64,000 bases of DNA from Kitasatospora phosalacinea. Its GTDB lineage: Bacteria > Actinomycetota > Actinomycetes > Streptomycetales > Streptomycetaceae. Positions within the stretch are counted from its first letter, which is position 1; each line of letters opens with the position of its first letter. The notes beneath the pieces are model-generated. The model was not told where the DNA came from. It did not search any database and was given only the letters and a program-made list of their open reading frames with translations. This document shows, piece after piece, positions 55,755-64,000 of this stretch. The DNA lies in the NCBI RefSeq assembly GCF_000716545.1, contig NZ_JNWZ01000066.1:3838-67837 (forward strand), written 5' to 3'. The position numbers and the translations under genes were made by a program.

Positions 55755-58644
55755 ATGAAGCTCCGCTCCCTGCGCGGCCCCACGGCCGCCCTCACCACGC
55801 TGGCGCTGGCCGCCGCCGCCACCCTCGCCGCCGCCCTCGGCGCCGGCAGCGCCTCCGCCGCCACCGTCCGGGTCGGCCTCGGCGGCTACAGCGACGCCCG
55901 CCCGGCCGGCACCGTCGGCCCGAGCAACTCCGACGGCGCGCCCGTCACCCCCAAGGTCACCCCCAGGGCGGCCGGGCAGGCCGCGCCCACCAACGACTGG
56001 TGGTCCTCGCTGATCTACCAGCGCTACGCGGGCAACCCGTACTCGGAGAACCTGTACGCCCACCCGATGACCTTCAAGGCCCAGGCCGCGGGCCTGGAGG
56101 TCGGCTACCCCACCACGCCGACCGTCACCCCCCGACGGCCGCCAGTACGACTACACCCACACCCGGGACCTCACCCTCGGCGTGGCCGGCCTGAACTCCC
56201 CCGACACCAAGGCCGACGGCTGGTCCGACTGGACGGTCACCCCGTACTGGGCGGACGGCGCGCACACCTTCAGCGCCACCATCGGCCACGGCCTGCCGTA
56301 CGTGTACGCGCACGCCACCGGCGGGGCCGCGCAGGTCACCACCGCCTCGGCGCCCACCGTCTTCAGCAACCAGGGCAGCGTGCTCGGCATCACCGTGGCC
56401 GGCCACAGCTACGGCCTGTTCGCGCCGACCGGCAGCAGCTGGAGCGTCAACGGCACCACCCTGACGGCGAACCTCGGCAGCAAGGACTACTACTCGGTCG
56501 CGCTGCTGCCCTCCGCCGCCGACCTGGCCCAGTTCCGCACCTACGCCTACAACTTCGTCACCGACACCAAGGTCGGCTGGAACTACGACGAGGCCGCGGG
56601 CAAGCTCACCACCACCTTCACCGCCACCACCGCCGCCCAGGAGGGCACCGGCACCGGCACCCTGCTCGCGCTCTACCCGCAGCAGTGGCAGGCCACCCCG
56701 GACGCGCTCACCGCGCTCGCCTACACCTCCCCGCGCGGCACCATGAAGGTCCGCCAGGGCTCGTCCTTCTCCACCGTGCGGACCGTCACCGGCGTCCTGC
56801 CCTCGCTGCCCGACGCCGGCGCCTACGACCGCACCGCCCTCGACGGGTACCTGCACCAGGTCGCCGACGCGAGCGACCCGTTCAGCGGCGCGACCGACAC
56901 CTACTGGGTCGGCAAGGCCCTCGGCCGACTCGCCCAACTGGTGCCTATCGCCGACCAGTTGGGCGACACGGCGGTTCGCGACAAGCTGCTCGGGCTGATC
57001 AAGGGCAAGCTGCAGACCTGGTTCGCGGGCACCGGCTCGCCCGGCTTCGCCTACGACTCCACCTGGAAGACCCTGATCGGCTACCCGGCCTCCTACGGCA
57101 CCGACGCCGAGCTCAACGACCACCACTTCCACTACGGCTACTTCGTCCAGGCCGCCGCCACCGTCGCCCGCTACGACACCGCCTGGGCCGCGGACTCGCA
57201 GTGGGGCGGAATGGTCAAGCTGCTGGCCAAGGACGCCGCCAACACCGACCGCACCGACGCCCGCTTCCCCTGGCTGCGCAACTTCGACCCGTACGAGGGC
57301 CACGGCTGGGCCTCCGGCCACGCCGGCTTCGCGGCTGGCAACAACGAGGAGTCCTCCTCCGAGTCGCTGAACTTCAGCGCCGGCCTGCTGCTGTTCGGCG
57401 CCGCCACCGGCGACACCGCGCTGCGCGACCTCGGCGTCTACCTGTACACCACCGAGGCCGACGCCGTGCAGCAGTACTGGTTCGACGCCGACCACCGGGT
57501 CTTCCCGGCCGGCTTCCAGCACTCCACCGTCGGCATGGTCTGGGGCTCCGGCGCCGCCTACTCCACCTGGTGGACGGCCGCGCCCGGCATGATCCACGGC
57601 ATCAACTTCCTTCCGGTCACCTCGGGTTCGCTCTACCTGGCCCGCCGCAAGGACGATCTGGCCGCCAACCTCGCCGAGTCGAAGGCCGGCAACGGCGGTG
57701 CGTTCACCGACTGGCGCGACCTGCTGTGGGAGGCCGAGGCACTCACCGACCCGGCCGCGGCGAAGGCCGACTGGGACGCCGGGAACGCGGGCTACACGCC
57801 GGAGGAGGGCGAGTCCAAGGCCCACACCTACCACTGGATCTACGACCTCGCCGCCCTCGGCACCCTCGACCCGGCCACCACCGCCGACACCCCCACCGCC
57901 GCGGTCTTCACCAACGGCACCACCCGCACCCACGTGGCGCACAACTACACCACCGCCGCCCGCACCGTGCGCTTCTCCGACGGCTACACCCTGACCGTCC
58001 CGGCCCGCTCCACCGCCTCCGAACGCGGCACCAAGCCCGACGGCGGCACCGGCGGCGCCACCAACTCCCCCTCCCCGACCGCCTCCCCGTCCCCGTCGGC
58101 AAGCACGTCCCCGTCCCCGTCGGCCTCCCCCACCGCCCCGCAGACCCGCACCGACACCCTCTACCTGCAGCCCGGCGGCACCCTCACCCCCGCCTACGGC
58201 ACCGGCGCGACCGGCAGCACCATCGCCTCCGGCGGCGGCACCAACCACGACGGCACGCCCTACCAGCCGCTGACGTACACCCTGGGCCACCTCACCGGCA
58301 CCCTGCGGGCGGGCGGCAGCACCGGATTCGACCTGTACGTGGACGCCGGCTCCACCGTCGCCCTCGCCCAACAGGCCCGCGTCTCCTACGACTTCGACGG
58401 CAACGGCACCATCGACCGGACCGAGACCTACCGCTACTTCGCCACCGACCCCGTCCCCGGCTGGGAACGCTACAGCGCCGCCGCCGGCCTCCAGTCCACC
58501 ACCGGCGCCCCGCTCGCCAACCTGAGCAACGGCACCGTCAAGGTCGAGGTCTGGCCCGCCCTCGGCAACGCCCCCGCCCAACTGCGCACCGGTGCCACGC
58601 AGTCCCAGGGCAGCGCCTCCGTGCTGCGCATCCCCTTCGACTGA
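55755..58644 (+). pseudogene. Secreted endo-beta-1,3-glucanase GH81 with CBM56-like domain, interrupted by one frameshift
   Basis: The reading frame starts at ATG 55755 with a signal peptide and NDWWSSLIYQRYAGNPYSENL, typical of GH81. It shifts at a run of six C (56128-56133); with five C the frame continues as TVTPDGRQYDYTHTRDLTLGV into the frame that runs to 58644. The rest is intact: catalytic region NDHHFHYGYFVQAAA, NNEESSSESLNF, a Ser/Pro linker near 58080 and a C-terminal CBM56-like domain. It cuts beta-1,3-glucan outside the cell. Either the gene is newly inactivated or one base is an assembly error. The intact remainder favours the latter or a very recent mutation. Confidence 0.88.
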
Positions 58645-58660
58645 CCGACCCCCCCGGACA

Positions 58661-58707
58661 CCTCCCGGGCCGACGCGGACCCCGACAGTTCCGCCCGGCC
58701 CGGGAGG
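58661..58707. terminator. Hairpin terminator after the GH81 gene
   Basis: CCTCCCGGGCC (58661-58671) and GGCCCGGGAGG (58697-58707) are perfectly complementary with a 25-nt loop. They begin 16 nt after the stop. Confidence 0.65.
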
Positions 58708-58850
58708 CCCCGCACCGCCCGAGTACCGCTCCGGACCAGGGTCTTGGCAGAACGCGGAGGATCGTTGAAGATGCAACTGACATGACCGCGCGCCACGGTC
58801 GGCACCACCGTGCGCGCCGGTCCCGCCCGCGCCTCCCAAGGAGCCCCCGC

Positions 58851-59219
58851 ATGGCCGCCCGCCGGAAGAAGACCCTCACCGCGACCGCCGCCACCGGAGC
58901 CGCCCTGCTGCTCGGCGCCGCCCTCGCCCAGCCCGCGGCCGCCGTCGAACTCCCGCACTCCGCCGTCGCGTACTTCACCAGCGGCAGCGACCTGACGGGC
59001 ACCCGGTACGCCGTCGACACCACCGACACCGGCTGCCACGACCTCCCGGCCGCCGCGAACTCCGCCGTCGACTTCACCACCGCGAACATCGCCGTCTACT
59101 TCGACACCGACTGCGCCACCGGCCTGCCCGGCAAGCCCGGCGACCTCTCCTACGCCCTCGGCAGCCTGCACTGGGCCAACTTCCCGTACCCGGACCTCAG
59201 TTACCGCGTCACCGGCTGA
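58851..59219 (+). CDS. Small secreted protein of unknown function
   Basis: This 122-residue protein has an AAGGAG site 6 nt before the ATG. The signal peptide is clear (RRKKTL, hydrophobic core, AQPAAA cleavage region). The mature part is about 90 residues with two Cys (TGCHDLP, DTDCATG) that could form one disulfide, and repeated YF/VYF strands. It recalls small beta/gamma-crystallin-like secreted proteins, but I cannot assign a family. It lies between the glucanase and a broken beta-lactamase on the same strand. Confidence 0.75.
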   Translation: MAARRKKTLTATAATGAALLLGAALAQPAAAVELPHSAVAYFTSGSDLTGTRYAVDTTDTGCHDLPAAANSAVDFTTANIAVYFDTDCATGLPGKPGDLSYALGSLHWANFPYPDLSYRVTG

Positions 59220-59301
59220 CCCGCCGCCCGGCGGCCGCTCCAGCCGGGGCCTCCTCCCGCCGATGCACCCGGTGCGACCCGCGCCGCCCGAGGAGGCCCC
59301 G

Positions 59302-60166
59302 ATGCACCCGCACCCCACCCGCCGCCACCTGCTCACCGGCGCCGGAGCCGCCGCCCTCGCCCCCGACCGCCCCGCTCCCGCATCGGCCGGCGAACTCGCC
59401 GCCACCTTGCGCGAGTTGGAGCGCGCGCACGGCGCCAGGCTGGGTGTCCTCGGGTACGACACCGGCAGCGGCGCGACGGTCGGCCACCGCGCGGACGAGA
59501 CGTTCCCGCTCTGCTCGACGCTCAAGCCGCCGCCGTCGCCGCCGTGCTCCGGCCGGCCACGACCTCGCCGCCCGCGTCCACTACACCGACCGGGACGTCA
59601 CCGACTCCGGCCACGCGCCCGTCACCGGCCGCACCCGCGTCCTGACCGTCGCCGAACTCTGCGCCGCCGCGATCGAGTCCAGCGACAACACGGCCGCCAA
59701 CCTGCTCCTGCGCCGCCTCGGCGGGCCCAGCACCGTCACCCGCTTCTGCCGCTCCCCGGGCGACCCGGCCACCCGCCTCGACCGCTGGGAACCCGCCCTC
59801 AACTCCGCCGAACCCGACCGCGCCACCGACACCACCACCCCCCGCGCGCCGGCCCGCACCTTCGCCCGCCTCACCCTCGGCGACGCCCTCACCCGCCCCC
59901 ACCGCGCCCGACTCACCGCCTGGCTGCGCGCCGCCACCACCGGCACCCACCGCCTCCGCGCCGGCCTCCCACCCGGCTGGGCCCACGCCGACAAGACCGG
60001 CACCGGCTCCTACGGCACCACCAACGACCTCGCCCTCGCCTGGCCCCCGCACCGCCCCCCGCTCGTCCTCGCCGTCCTCAGCACCAAACCCACCGCCCCC
60101 GGCGCCGACCCGGACGAACCCCTCCTCGCCCGGACCGCCGCCTTGCTCGCCCGGGCCCTGACCTGA
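59302..60166 (+). pseudogene. Class A beta-lactamase with two frameshifts
   Basis: All class A landmarks are present but in different frames. The S-x-x-K motif is CSTLK (Lys codon 59524). Then come SDN in ESSDNTAAN, ExxLN in WEPALN and KTG in ADKTGTGSYG. The first shift follows the Lys codon. The phase for AAVAAVLR then applies up to about 59552, and a second shift before HDLAARVHYTD restores a third phase. Each is consistent with one missing base. GAGGAGG precedes the ATG. Total span fits a normal length of about 289 residues. Two separate lesions suggest a real pseudogene or poor local sequence. Confidence 0.85.
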
Positions 60167-60197
60167 TCCGCTCCGGACCCGCCCGGCAGAGCCCCCA

Positions 60198-61238
60198 TCA
60201 GGCCGACTCCCGCACCACCAGCGCCGTCGGAATGATCACCGAGGACGGCGCCGACGCCCCCGGGTCGTTGAGCCGCCGCAGCAGCAGCCGCGTCATCAGC
60301 CGCCCCATCTCCTCGATCTCCTGGCGGATCGTGGTGAGCCTCGGCTCCGTCCAGGCCGCGACCGACTCGACGTTGTCGAAGCCGACCACCGCGACGTCCT
60401 CCGGCACGCGGCGTCCGGCCGCCCGCAGGACGCGGATCGCACCGGAGGCCATCACGTCGGAGGCGACGAACACCGCGTCCAAGTCCGGTCGGCGGGCGAG
60501 GAGTTCGGTCATCGCCCGGGTGCCGCCGTCGGCGGTGAAGTCGCCGATCGCGATCAGGTCCTCGTCACCGTCGGGGAGCAGGTCGCGGTAGCCGTCGAGG
60601 CGGTCGATGGAGGAGGTCTGGTCGAGCGGGCCGGTGATGGTGGCGATCCGCTGCCGGCCGATGGAGCGCAGGTGCTGGACGGCGAGCCGGGCGCCGCCCC
60701 GGTTGTCGTTGTCGACGTAGACCAGGTCGCGGTCGGACTCGGCGCCGGGCCAGCCGGGCCGTCCGCCGATGACGAAGGGCAGGCCGAGGCGGTGGACGGT
60801 CTCGGGGGTGGGGTCGGAGCGGTGCAGGGAGAACAGCAGGACGCCGTCGACGTGGCCGCCGGCCAGGTAGCGGCCGATCCGGTCGTGGTCGCGCTCCTCC
60901 TCGGCCAGCAGCAGCACCATCTGGTTGTCGGCGGCGGCCAGTTCGCGGCTGATGCCGCGCAGGTGCTGGGCGAAGAACGGGTCGGAGAAGAACCGGGCCT
61001 CGGGTTCGGCGATGACCACGGCGATCGCCCGGTTGCGCCGGGTGACGAGGGTGCGGGCGGCCAGGTTGGGGACGTAGCCGAGCTCCACGACGGCCCGTTC
61101 GACCTTCTCGCGCAGCGCGGCCCGTACGCCCGCGCCGCCGTTGACCACCCGGGAGGCGGTGGCCCGGGAGACGCCGGCCAGCTCGGCCACCGATTCCAGG
61201 GTCGGACGCCCGCCCGCTCCCGCTTCGGACTCGGTCAC
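60198..61238 (-). CDS. LacI-family repressor (CebR-like)
   Basis: This 346-residue repressor has an N-terminal helix-turn-helix (TLESVAELAGVSRATASRVVNG at residues 13-34) and hinge, then a sugar-binding domain ending TTIRQEIEEMGRLMTRLLLRR. It starts at GTG 61238. An almost perfect copy of the box at 55527 and 55703 lies 88 bp upstream, which implies self-regulation. It is likely to repress the importer/GH1 operon and the GH81 gene and to respond to a beta-gluco-oligosaccharide such as laminaribiose or cellobiose. Confidence 0.94.
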   Translation of the reverse strand: MTESEAGAGGRPTLESVAELAGVSRATASRVVNGGAGVRAALREKVERAVVELGYVPNLAARTLVTRRNRAIAVVIAEPEARFFSDPFFAQHLRGISRELAAADNQMVLLLAEEERDHDRIGRYLAGGHVDGVLLFSLHRSDPTPETVHRLGLPFVIGGRPGWPGAESDRDLVYVDNDNRGGARLAVQHLRSIGRQRIATITGPLDQTSSIDRLDGYRDLLPDGDEDLIAIGDFTADGGTRAMTELLARRPDLDAVFVASDVMASGAIRVLRAAGRRVPEDVAVVGFDNVESVAAWTEPRLTTIRQEIEEMGRLMTRLLLRRLNDPGASAPSSVIIPTALVVRESA

Positions 61239-61325
61239 CGTGGGCTCCTCTCCACCGCCCGTGCGCGCACCGCGCGCACGTGATCGTGTTCTGCTGCGAG
61301 CAGCCTAGCGCCCGCGACCCCGCCG

Positions 61326-61339
61326 AGAGAGCGCTCTCA
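61326..61339. promoter_or_regulatory. LacI/CebR-type operator upstream of the LacI gene
   Basis: AGAGAGCGCTCTCA matches the two other boxes at 13 of 14 positions and keeps the full GAGAGCGCTCTC core. Confidence 0.75.
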
Positions 61340-61383
61340 GAAACCGGGCGCCCCGACCGGGCCCGCCGCCCCGCCGCCCGGCC

Positions 61384-62181
61384 TCAGACCGTGACCACGT
61401 GCCGCTCGCCGGCCTCCACGGCGACCTCCAGCCGGTTGCCGGGCGGCGGGAACGGGCAGATGAAGTGGTCGGCGAACGCGCACGGCGGCAGGAACGCCCG
61501 GTTGAAGTCCAGCACGGTGTGCCCGTCCGCGTCGGGCGCGGGCAGCGTGACGAACCGGAACCGGTACGTCTCCCGGCCGCTGGTGCCGTCCGCGATGACG
61601 CCGCTGAGCCGCCCGCCGGAGCCCTCGGAGCCGCTGACGGTCAGCGTGTGCGGCCGCCCGGCCAGCGTGAAGGCGACCTGCCCGGCGACGGTGAGCGGCC
61701 GGGCTCGGCCGTCCGCGTTCTCCACCACCAGCGCCCGCGTGCCGTCCTCGAACGGCGTGAACACGGCGGGCACCGCCCAGTCGGGCGCGTACGGGTAGAC
61801 CGAGATGCCGGCGAACGCGGCCCGGGCGGGGGCGTCCGGGTCGAAGACCCGCAGGGCGAGCTCGCCCTCCCGCTCGATCGGGACCAGCCGCAGCCGGTCG
61901 CGGACGGCGATCTGCGGGTGCCGGTCGGTGTCCGGTCGCAGGGCGACCCGGCCGGTGGACTCCCGTTCCTCGCCCTCGATCCGGACGCCGTCCCCGGCGA
62001 GCAGCTCGGCGCAGACCGTGCCGCCCTCGGCCCACCAGCGGCCGGGCACTCCGGGCAGTTCGGCGGGGGCGGGCTCCAGCCAGTGGGTGCCGGTCAGGGC
62101 CAGCGGACCGTGCGGCGCGCCCACCGAGGCGTTCCGGGCCTCCGTCCAGCGCTGCCAGGCTTCGGCTGCGGTGTCGGTCAT
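61384..62181 (-). CDS. DUF1684 family protein
   Basis: This 265-residue cytosolic protein ends with the family signature HTVLDFNRAFLPPCAFADHFICPFPPPGNRLEVAVEAGE. An early HWLEP and a middle ISVYPYAPDW block are also present. DUF1684 proteins are common in actinobacteria and Bacteroidetes and have no established reaction. The conserved Cys, Asp and Asn residues could form an active site. It is on the same strand as the thioesterase upstream, 90 nt away, so they may share a transcript. Confidence 0.88.
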   Translation of the reverse strand: MTDTAAEAWQRWTEARNASVGAPHGPLALTGTHWLEPAPAELPGVPGRWWAEGGTVCAELLAGDGVRIEGEERESTGRVALRPDTDRHPQIAVRDRLRLVPIEREGELALRVFDPDAPARAAFAGISVYPYAPDWAVPAVFTPFEDGTRALVVENADGRARPLTVAGQVAFTLAGRPHTLTVSGSEGSGGRLSGVIADGTSGRETYRFRFVTLPAPDADGHTVLDFNRAFLPPCAFADHFICPFPPPGNRLEVAVEAGERHVVTV

Positions 62182-62271
62182 CTGACTTCCTCCCAGGTCG
62201 ATCCTGTTCTCCGGTCACTTCTCCGGCCGCTCCGGCCGTGACGCCGGCTCCCGCCCGGGGCGGGCCCTCCC

Positions 62272-63132
62272 CTACCTGGTCAACGGACGGAACAACCCCT
62301 CCTGCATCACCGAGACCACCAGGTTGCCCTCGCGGTCGTAGATCTCGCCCCGGGCCAGGCCGCGCGCACCGTGCGCGATCGGCGACTCCTGCCGGTACAG
62401 CAGCCAGTCGTCCGCCCGGAACGGGCGGTGGAACCACATCGCGTGGTCCAGCGAGGCCATGTCGAAGTTCCGCTCGCCCCACAGCGGTTCGACGGGAGCG
62501 CGGACGGCGTCCAGCAGCGTCATGTCGCTGGCGTAGGTGAGCGCGCAGACGTGGATCAGCGGGTCGTCGGGCAGCGCGCCGTTGGTGCGCAGCCACACGC
62601 CGCTGCGGGCCTCCACCCCGTCCAGCTCCTCGCGCGTCCACTTCAGCCGGTCCACGTACCGGATGTCGAAGGGCTGGCGGCGGCTGATGAACGGGGGCAG
62701 CTCGCCGAGCCGGGCGCCGACCTCGTCCAGCGCGCTCGGCAGGCTCTCCGGGGCGGGGACGTCCGGCATCGGGAACTGGTGCTCGATGCCGCCGGGCTCG
62801 GGCCGGTGGAAGTCCGCGGTCAGCGCGAAGATCGTCCGCCCGCCCTGGATGGCGAGCACCCGGCGGGTGGTGAACGAGCGCCCGTCCCTGGTCCGTTCGA
62901 CCTGGTAGACGATCGGCACGCCGGGAACGCCCGGACGCAGGAAGTACGCGTGCAGCGAGTGCACCGGCCGGTCCTCCTCGACCGTCCGGCCCGCCGCGAC
63001 CAGCGCCTGCCCGGCCACCTGCCCGCCGAAGGTGCGTTGCAGCGCCTCCTCCGGGCTGCGGCCGCGGAAGATGTTCAGCTCGATCCGCTCCAGGTCCAGC
63101 AGGTCGACGAGCTGGTCGACGGGGGTTCCCAT
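62272..63132 (-). CDS. Acyl-CoA thioesterase II (TesB family)
   Basis: This 286-residue double hot-dog thioesterase has FRGRSPEEALQRTFGGQVAGQALVAA in the first hot-dog and SLDHAMWFHRPFRADDWLLY, with the catalytic Asp, in the second. The end reads GEIYDREGNLVVSVMQEGLFR. It hydrolyses acyl-CoA to free acid and CoA in the cytoplasm. The ATG at 63132 gives the standard MGTPVDQLVDLLDLERIE start; upstream residues lack homology. Confidence 0.94.
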   Translation of the reverse strand: MGTPVDQLVDLLDLERIELNIFRGRSPEEALQRTFGGQVAGQALVAAGRTVEEDRPVHSLHAYFLRPGVPGVPIVYQVERTRDGRSFTTRRVLAIQGGRTIFALTADFHRPEPGGIEHQFPMPDVPAPESLPSALDEVGARLGELPPFISRRQPFDIRYVDRLKWTREELDGVEARSGVWLRTNGALPDDPLIHVCALTYASDMTLLDAVRAPVEPLWGERNFDMASLDHAMWFHRPFRADDWLLYRQESPIAHGARGLARGEIYDREGNLVVSVMQEGLFRPLTR

Positions 63133-63249
63133 GTATCGCTCCCTCTCCGGACGGCCGGCGGACAGGGCTGTGCCGCCGAACGTCTCGTCCGTCCAGCACA
63201 AGTCTCCGCGCCCCCCGGGCATTCCCGCCCTCCGGCACGCGGGGCCCCC

Positions 63250-63936
63250 TCACCCCGGGCCGGTCTGCCGGACGGTGATGTTCAGCCGCCCGGTCAGGCC
63301 CAGCTCCGGGTCCGCCGTGCCCGGCAGCGTCCGCACCACGCCGTGGTACGCGAAACGGCTCGCGCCGCCGAACACCAGCAGGTCGCCCCCGCACAGCCGC
63401 AGGTCCGTCCACGGCCGGCCCCGGTCCTCGGTGTTCCCCAGCCGGAACACGCACTCGTCCCCCAGCGACAGCGACACCACCGGCGCGTCCACCCGCTCCT
63501 CCCGGTCCTGGTGCAGGCCCATCCGCGCCCCGTGCGGGTAGTGGTTCACCAGCGCGACGTCCGGCGCGAAGCCCGCCGCCCCCGCCACCTCCCCCACCCG
63601 CTCCCCGTACGCCTCCGCCACCGCCCGCCGGGCCAGCGCGCCCAACCGCTCCGGGAACGGCTTCACCGGCGCCCCGTCCCCGTCCACCACCGTCCGCGCG
63701 TAGCCGTACGGGTACCAGTGCCACCCCAGGCAGACCGTGCCCACCGACATCACCCCGCCACCCGGCAGCACCACCGACCGCATCCCGGCCGGCGGCCGCG
63801 CCCACTCCCGGCACGCCGCCACCAGCTCCCGCTGCTCCTCCACCCCCAACCACCCCGGCACCAGCACCACCCCGTCCGCAGGCTCCTCCCGCCCACGCCC
63901 GAACAGCTCCCCGACGAACACCCCGCCACCACGCAT
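63250..63936 (-). CDS. AlkB-like 2-oxoglutarate/Fe(II)-dependent dioxygenase
   Basis: This 228-residue AlkB-fold protein has the metal-binding H-x-D in MGLHQDREE, the distal His in FAYHGVVRTL and the 2-oxoglutarate-binding Arg in GRLNITVRQ. NHYPHGARMG is also typical. Such enzymes demethylate alkylated DNA or RNA bases. The ATG at 63936 is the first start inside native sequence. Adapter sequence begins 11 nt further upstream, so the true start and promoter may be missing. Longer reading frames here use adapter codons and are artefacts. Confidence 0.9.
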   Translation of the reverse strand: MRGGGVFVGELFGRGREEPADGVVLVPGWLGVEEQRELVAACREWARPPAGMRSVVLPGGGVMSVGTVCLGWHWYPYGYARTVVDGDGAPVKPFPERLGALARRAVAEAYGERVGEVAGAAGFAPDVALVNHYPHGARMGLHQDREERVDAPVVSLSLGDECVFRLGNTEDRGRPWTDLRLCGGDLLVFGGASRFAYHGVVRTLPGTADPELGLTGRLNITVRQTGPG

Positions 63937-63946
63937 CCCCCCATGC

Positions 63947-64000
63947 CTGTCTCTTATACACATCTGACGCTGCCGACGATACTCCTTGTGTAGATCTCGG
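63947..64000. other. Illumina Nextera / P5 adapter read-through, not genomic
   Basis: CTGTCTCTTATACACATCT (63947-63965) is the Nextera mosaic end and GACGCTGCCGACGA (63966-63979) its read-1 adapter. TACTCCTT (63980-63987) is the reverse complement of the i5 index AAGGAGTA (known as S507/N507). GTGTAGATCTCGG (63988-64000) is the start of the P5 complement. All four parts are in the correct order with no gap. Confidence 0.99.

Noticed and set aside
55743..59219. One continuous frame of 1158 codons from the glucanase signal peptide to the small secreted protein
   Set aside because: After 56133 this frame is only a shifted shadow of GH81 and happens to be open into the next gene. The real proteins are separate.
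61337..63961. Very long minus-strand frame of 874 codons starting MYKRQ, and a plus-strand frame ending in SYTHLTLPT
   Set aside because: Both use adapter sequence for their ends and run antisense or out of frame to the thioesterase, DUF1684 and AlkB genes. They are artefacts.

Overview
The window is very GC-rich with strong third-position GC bias, and its Shine-Dalgarno motifs, Tat and lipoprotein exports and family content are those of a Streptomyces/Kitasatospora-type actinomycete. It looks like accessory chromosomal DNA: catabolic islands, many one-component regulators, one transposase-like gene, one tRNA and several broken genes. The last 54 bases are not biological. They read as an Illumina Nextera/P5 adapter with an index, so native sequence ends near 63946.

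Region 1-13.3 kb is a putative amide or peptide utilisation locus. It holds two nitrilase-superfamily amidohydrolases (the first cut by the window edge), a LysR regulator, a five-gene family-5 binding-protein ABC importer in one tightly overlapping operon with the second amidohydrolase, and a large secreted serine hydrolase. A palindrome ATGCCT-N3-AGGCAT sits 21-22 bp upstream of three predicted -35 boxes, centred near -65 of each promoter. This suggests one LysR regulon. A 90-bp promoter module is duplicated head to head between the transporter and the secreted hydrolase, and a fossil of a second copy of the hydrolase survives at 2957-3070.

Region 13.4-16.7 kb holds a XRE-cupin regulator divergent from a DMT exporter, a PaiB-like FMN-fold protein and a LacI-family ligand domain that lacks its DNA-binding head.

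Region 17-33 kb reads as a galactomannan locus: GH36 alpha-galactosidase, a second family-5 ABC importer (20.5-26.1 kb), a ROK repressor, a ROK sugar kinase and two secreted GH26 beta-mannanases. A 28-bp motif with an embedded minus-strand promoter is shared between the alpha-galactosidase upstream region and the importer promoter.

Region 33-50 kb is a mixture: a VOC protein with an abnormal tail, an NTF2-like protein, two MFS exporters, a DDE transposase-like gene, tRNA-Pro(GGG), a TetR/SDR pair, a PEBP protein, a XRE regulator, a DJ-1/PfpI protein divergent from LysR, a Tat-exported phospholipase C, a helix-turn-helix regulator behind a DasR-like site, and an EF-G paralogue. Several short tandem arrays (12, 15, 17 and 20 bp units) lie at gene ends here.

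Region 50.7-61.3 kb is a beta-1,3-glucan locus: a GH1 beta-glucosidase, a CUT1 sugar importer, a secreted GH81 glucanase with a CBM56-like domain (frameshifted in this assembly) and a LacI regulator. All are tied together by TGAGAGCGCTCTCA boxes. A small secreted protein and a doubly frameshifted class A beta-lactamase lie inside it. The end holds a DUF1684 protein, an acyl-CoA thioesterase II and an AlkB-like dioxygenase.
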